Shown piece after piece: positions 63,600 through 64,000 of a stretch of 64,000 nt of DNA. A model generated the notes under the pieces. That model ran no database searches, was not told the origin of the DNA, and saw nothing but the letters and a program-made list of their open reading frames with translations. Origin of the DNA: Populus alba (Eukaryota > Streptophyta > Magnoliopsida > Malpighiales > Salicaceae); NCBI RefSeq assembly GCF_005239225.2, contig NC_133287.1, positions 11,265,493 through 11,329,492 of the forward strand, read 5' to 3'. The position numbers and the translations under genes were made by a program. Within the stretch, counting starts at the first letter, position 1. Every line of letters starts with the position of its first letter.

Positions 63600-64000
63600 G
63601 GGTCAAACTCTTACTAACTTAAAAAAGGATATGCAAACAATGATAACTCGAGTTAACCTATAATAACTTAACAAACATGCGACCAAAATATGAGATTGAG
63701 AAGAAAAAAATAATTTAAAAAGAACAAGAAAAAAGACCGAAGTTAAATCAAGAAAAAAACACTGAAAAAAACCTAAGTTAACTCGGGTTAAATTGCTAAC
63801 CTGCACCCGCAATAACCTCACAAAAGGAAAGTGGCTAAATCACAAAGTTCAAGGGCAATAATTTAATGCAAAATGATGAAAGTGAAAAAAAAATTAATTT
63901 CATGAAAAAGCATCGAGAAAAGAAAAATTGAGTCAAGTTGGGTTAACTCGACTAACCCGCTACTCGGGATATAAGATCGAGATAAACTCATAAAACAAAG
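63600..64000 (-). repeat. T-rich repeat family, minus orientation, runs off the window
   Basis: Words such as AACTCGAGTTAACCTATAA, CCTAAGTTAACTCGGGTTAA, AGTCAAGTTGGGTTAACTCG and GATATAAGATCGAGATAA are the complement of the units at 38.2-39.4 and 46.6-47.1 kb. Confidence 0.7.

Overview
The window looks like nuclear DNA of a woody eudicot, most probably a Salicaceae (poplar or willow) genome. Genes carry many short phase-consistent introns with GT..AG borders, intergenic DNA is very AT-rich, and the repeats (tRNA-derived SINE, hAT, CACTA, Tekay-type gypsy, abundant T-rich GGGTTAACCCG-type repeats and short TIR elements) resemble what I remember of poplar. The Salicaceae call rests on memory, not on a search.

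Six genes can be rebuilt exon by exon, each giving an open frame. (1) 5535-7151, minus: UGT83A1-like UDP-glycosyltransferase, 2 exons, 456 aa. (2) 9897-14978, minus: alpha/beta-hydrolase, 10 exons, 360 aa, Ser170/Asp292/His320. (3) 32736-37054, minus: serine carboxypeptidase-like protein, 8 exons, 469 aa, Ser187 and His443. (4) 54855-55400, plus: small conserved plant protein, 2 exons, 122 aa, with a paired AACGG inverted repeat in its promoter. (5) 55779-57861, minus: CRR7, an assembly factor of the chloroplast NDH complex, 3 exons, 162 aa. (6) 59998-61134, plus: gar2-related-like protein, 2 exons, 269 aa.

Between the genes lie decayed mobile elements. At 1-5235 is a minus-strand Tekay-type gypsy arrangement in which one 2.15-kb LTR has pol sequence on both sides. 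At 7607-7804 is a SINE with a 10-bp target duplication. At 18938-23254 is a 4.3-kb hAT element with a dead transposase, inserted into a repeat whose unoccupied relative lies in intron 1 of the hydrolase gene. At 44306-46374 are two tandem foldback elements holding eight copies of a core in strictly alternating orientation. At 47215-49510 is a dead CACTA (En/Spm) element with subterminal repeats. Further remnants are a gypsy RT scrap at 51120-51680 and a LINE ORF2 tail at 61642-62720. Degenerate T-rich or A-rich repeat arrays fill 25.4-29.4, 38.2-39.4, 46.6-47.1, 53.6-54.4 and 63.6-64.0 kb.

The genes share no evident pathway. From memory, CRR7 (At5g39210) and this type of alpha/beta-hydrolase (At5g39220) are neighbours in Arabidopsis, so the window may be an ancestral gene neighbourhood swollen by repeats. 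I found no new multi-gene system. The most unusual structure is the alternating foldback array at 44.3-46.4 kb.
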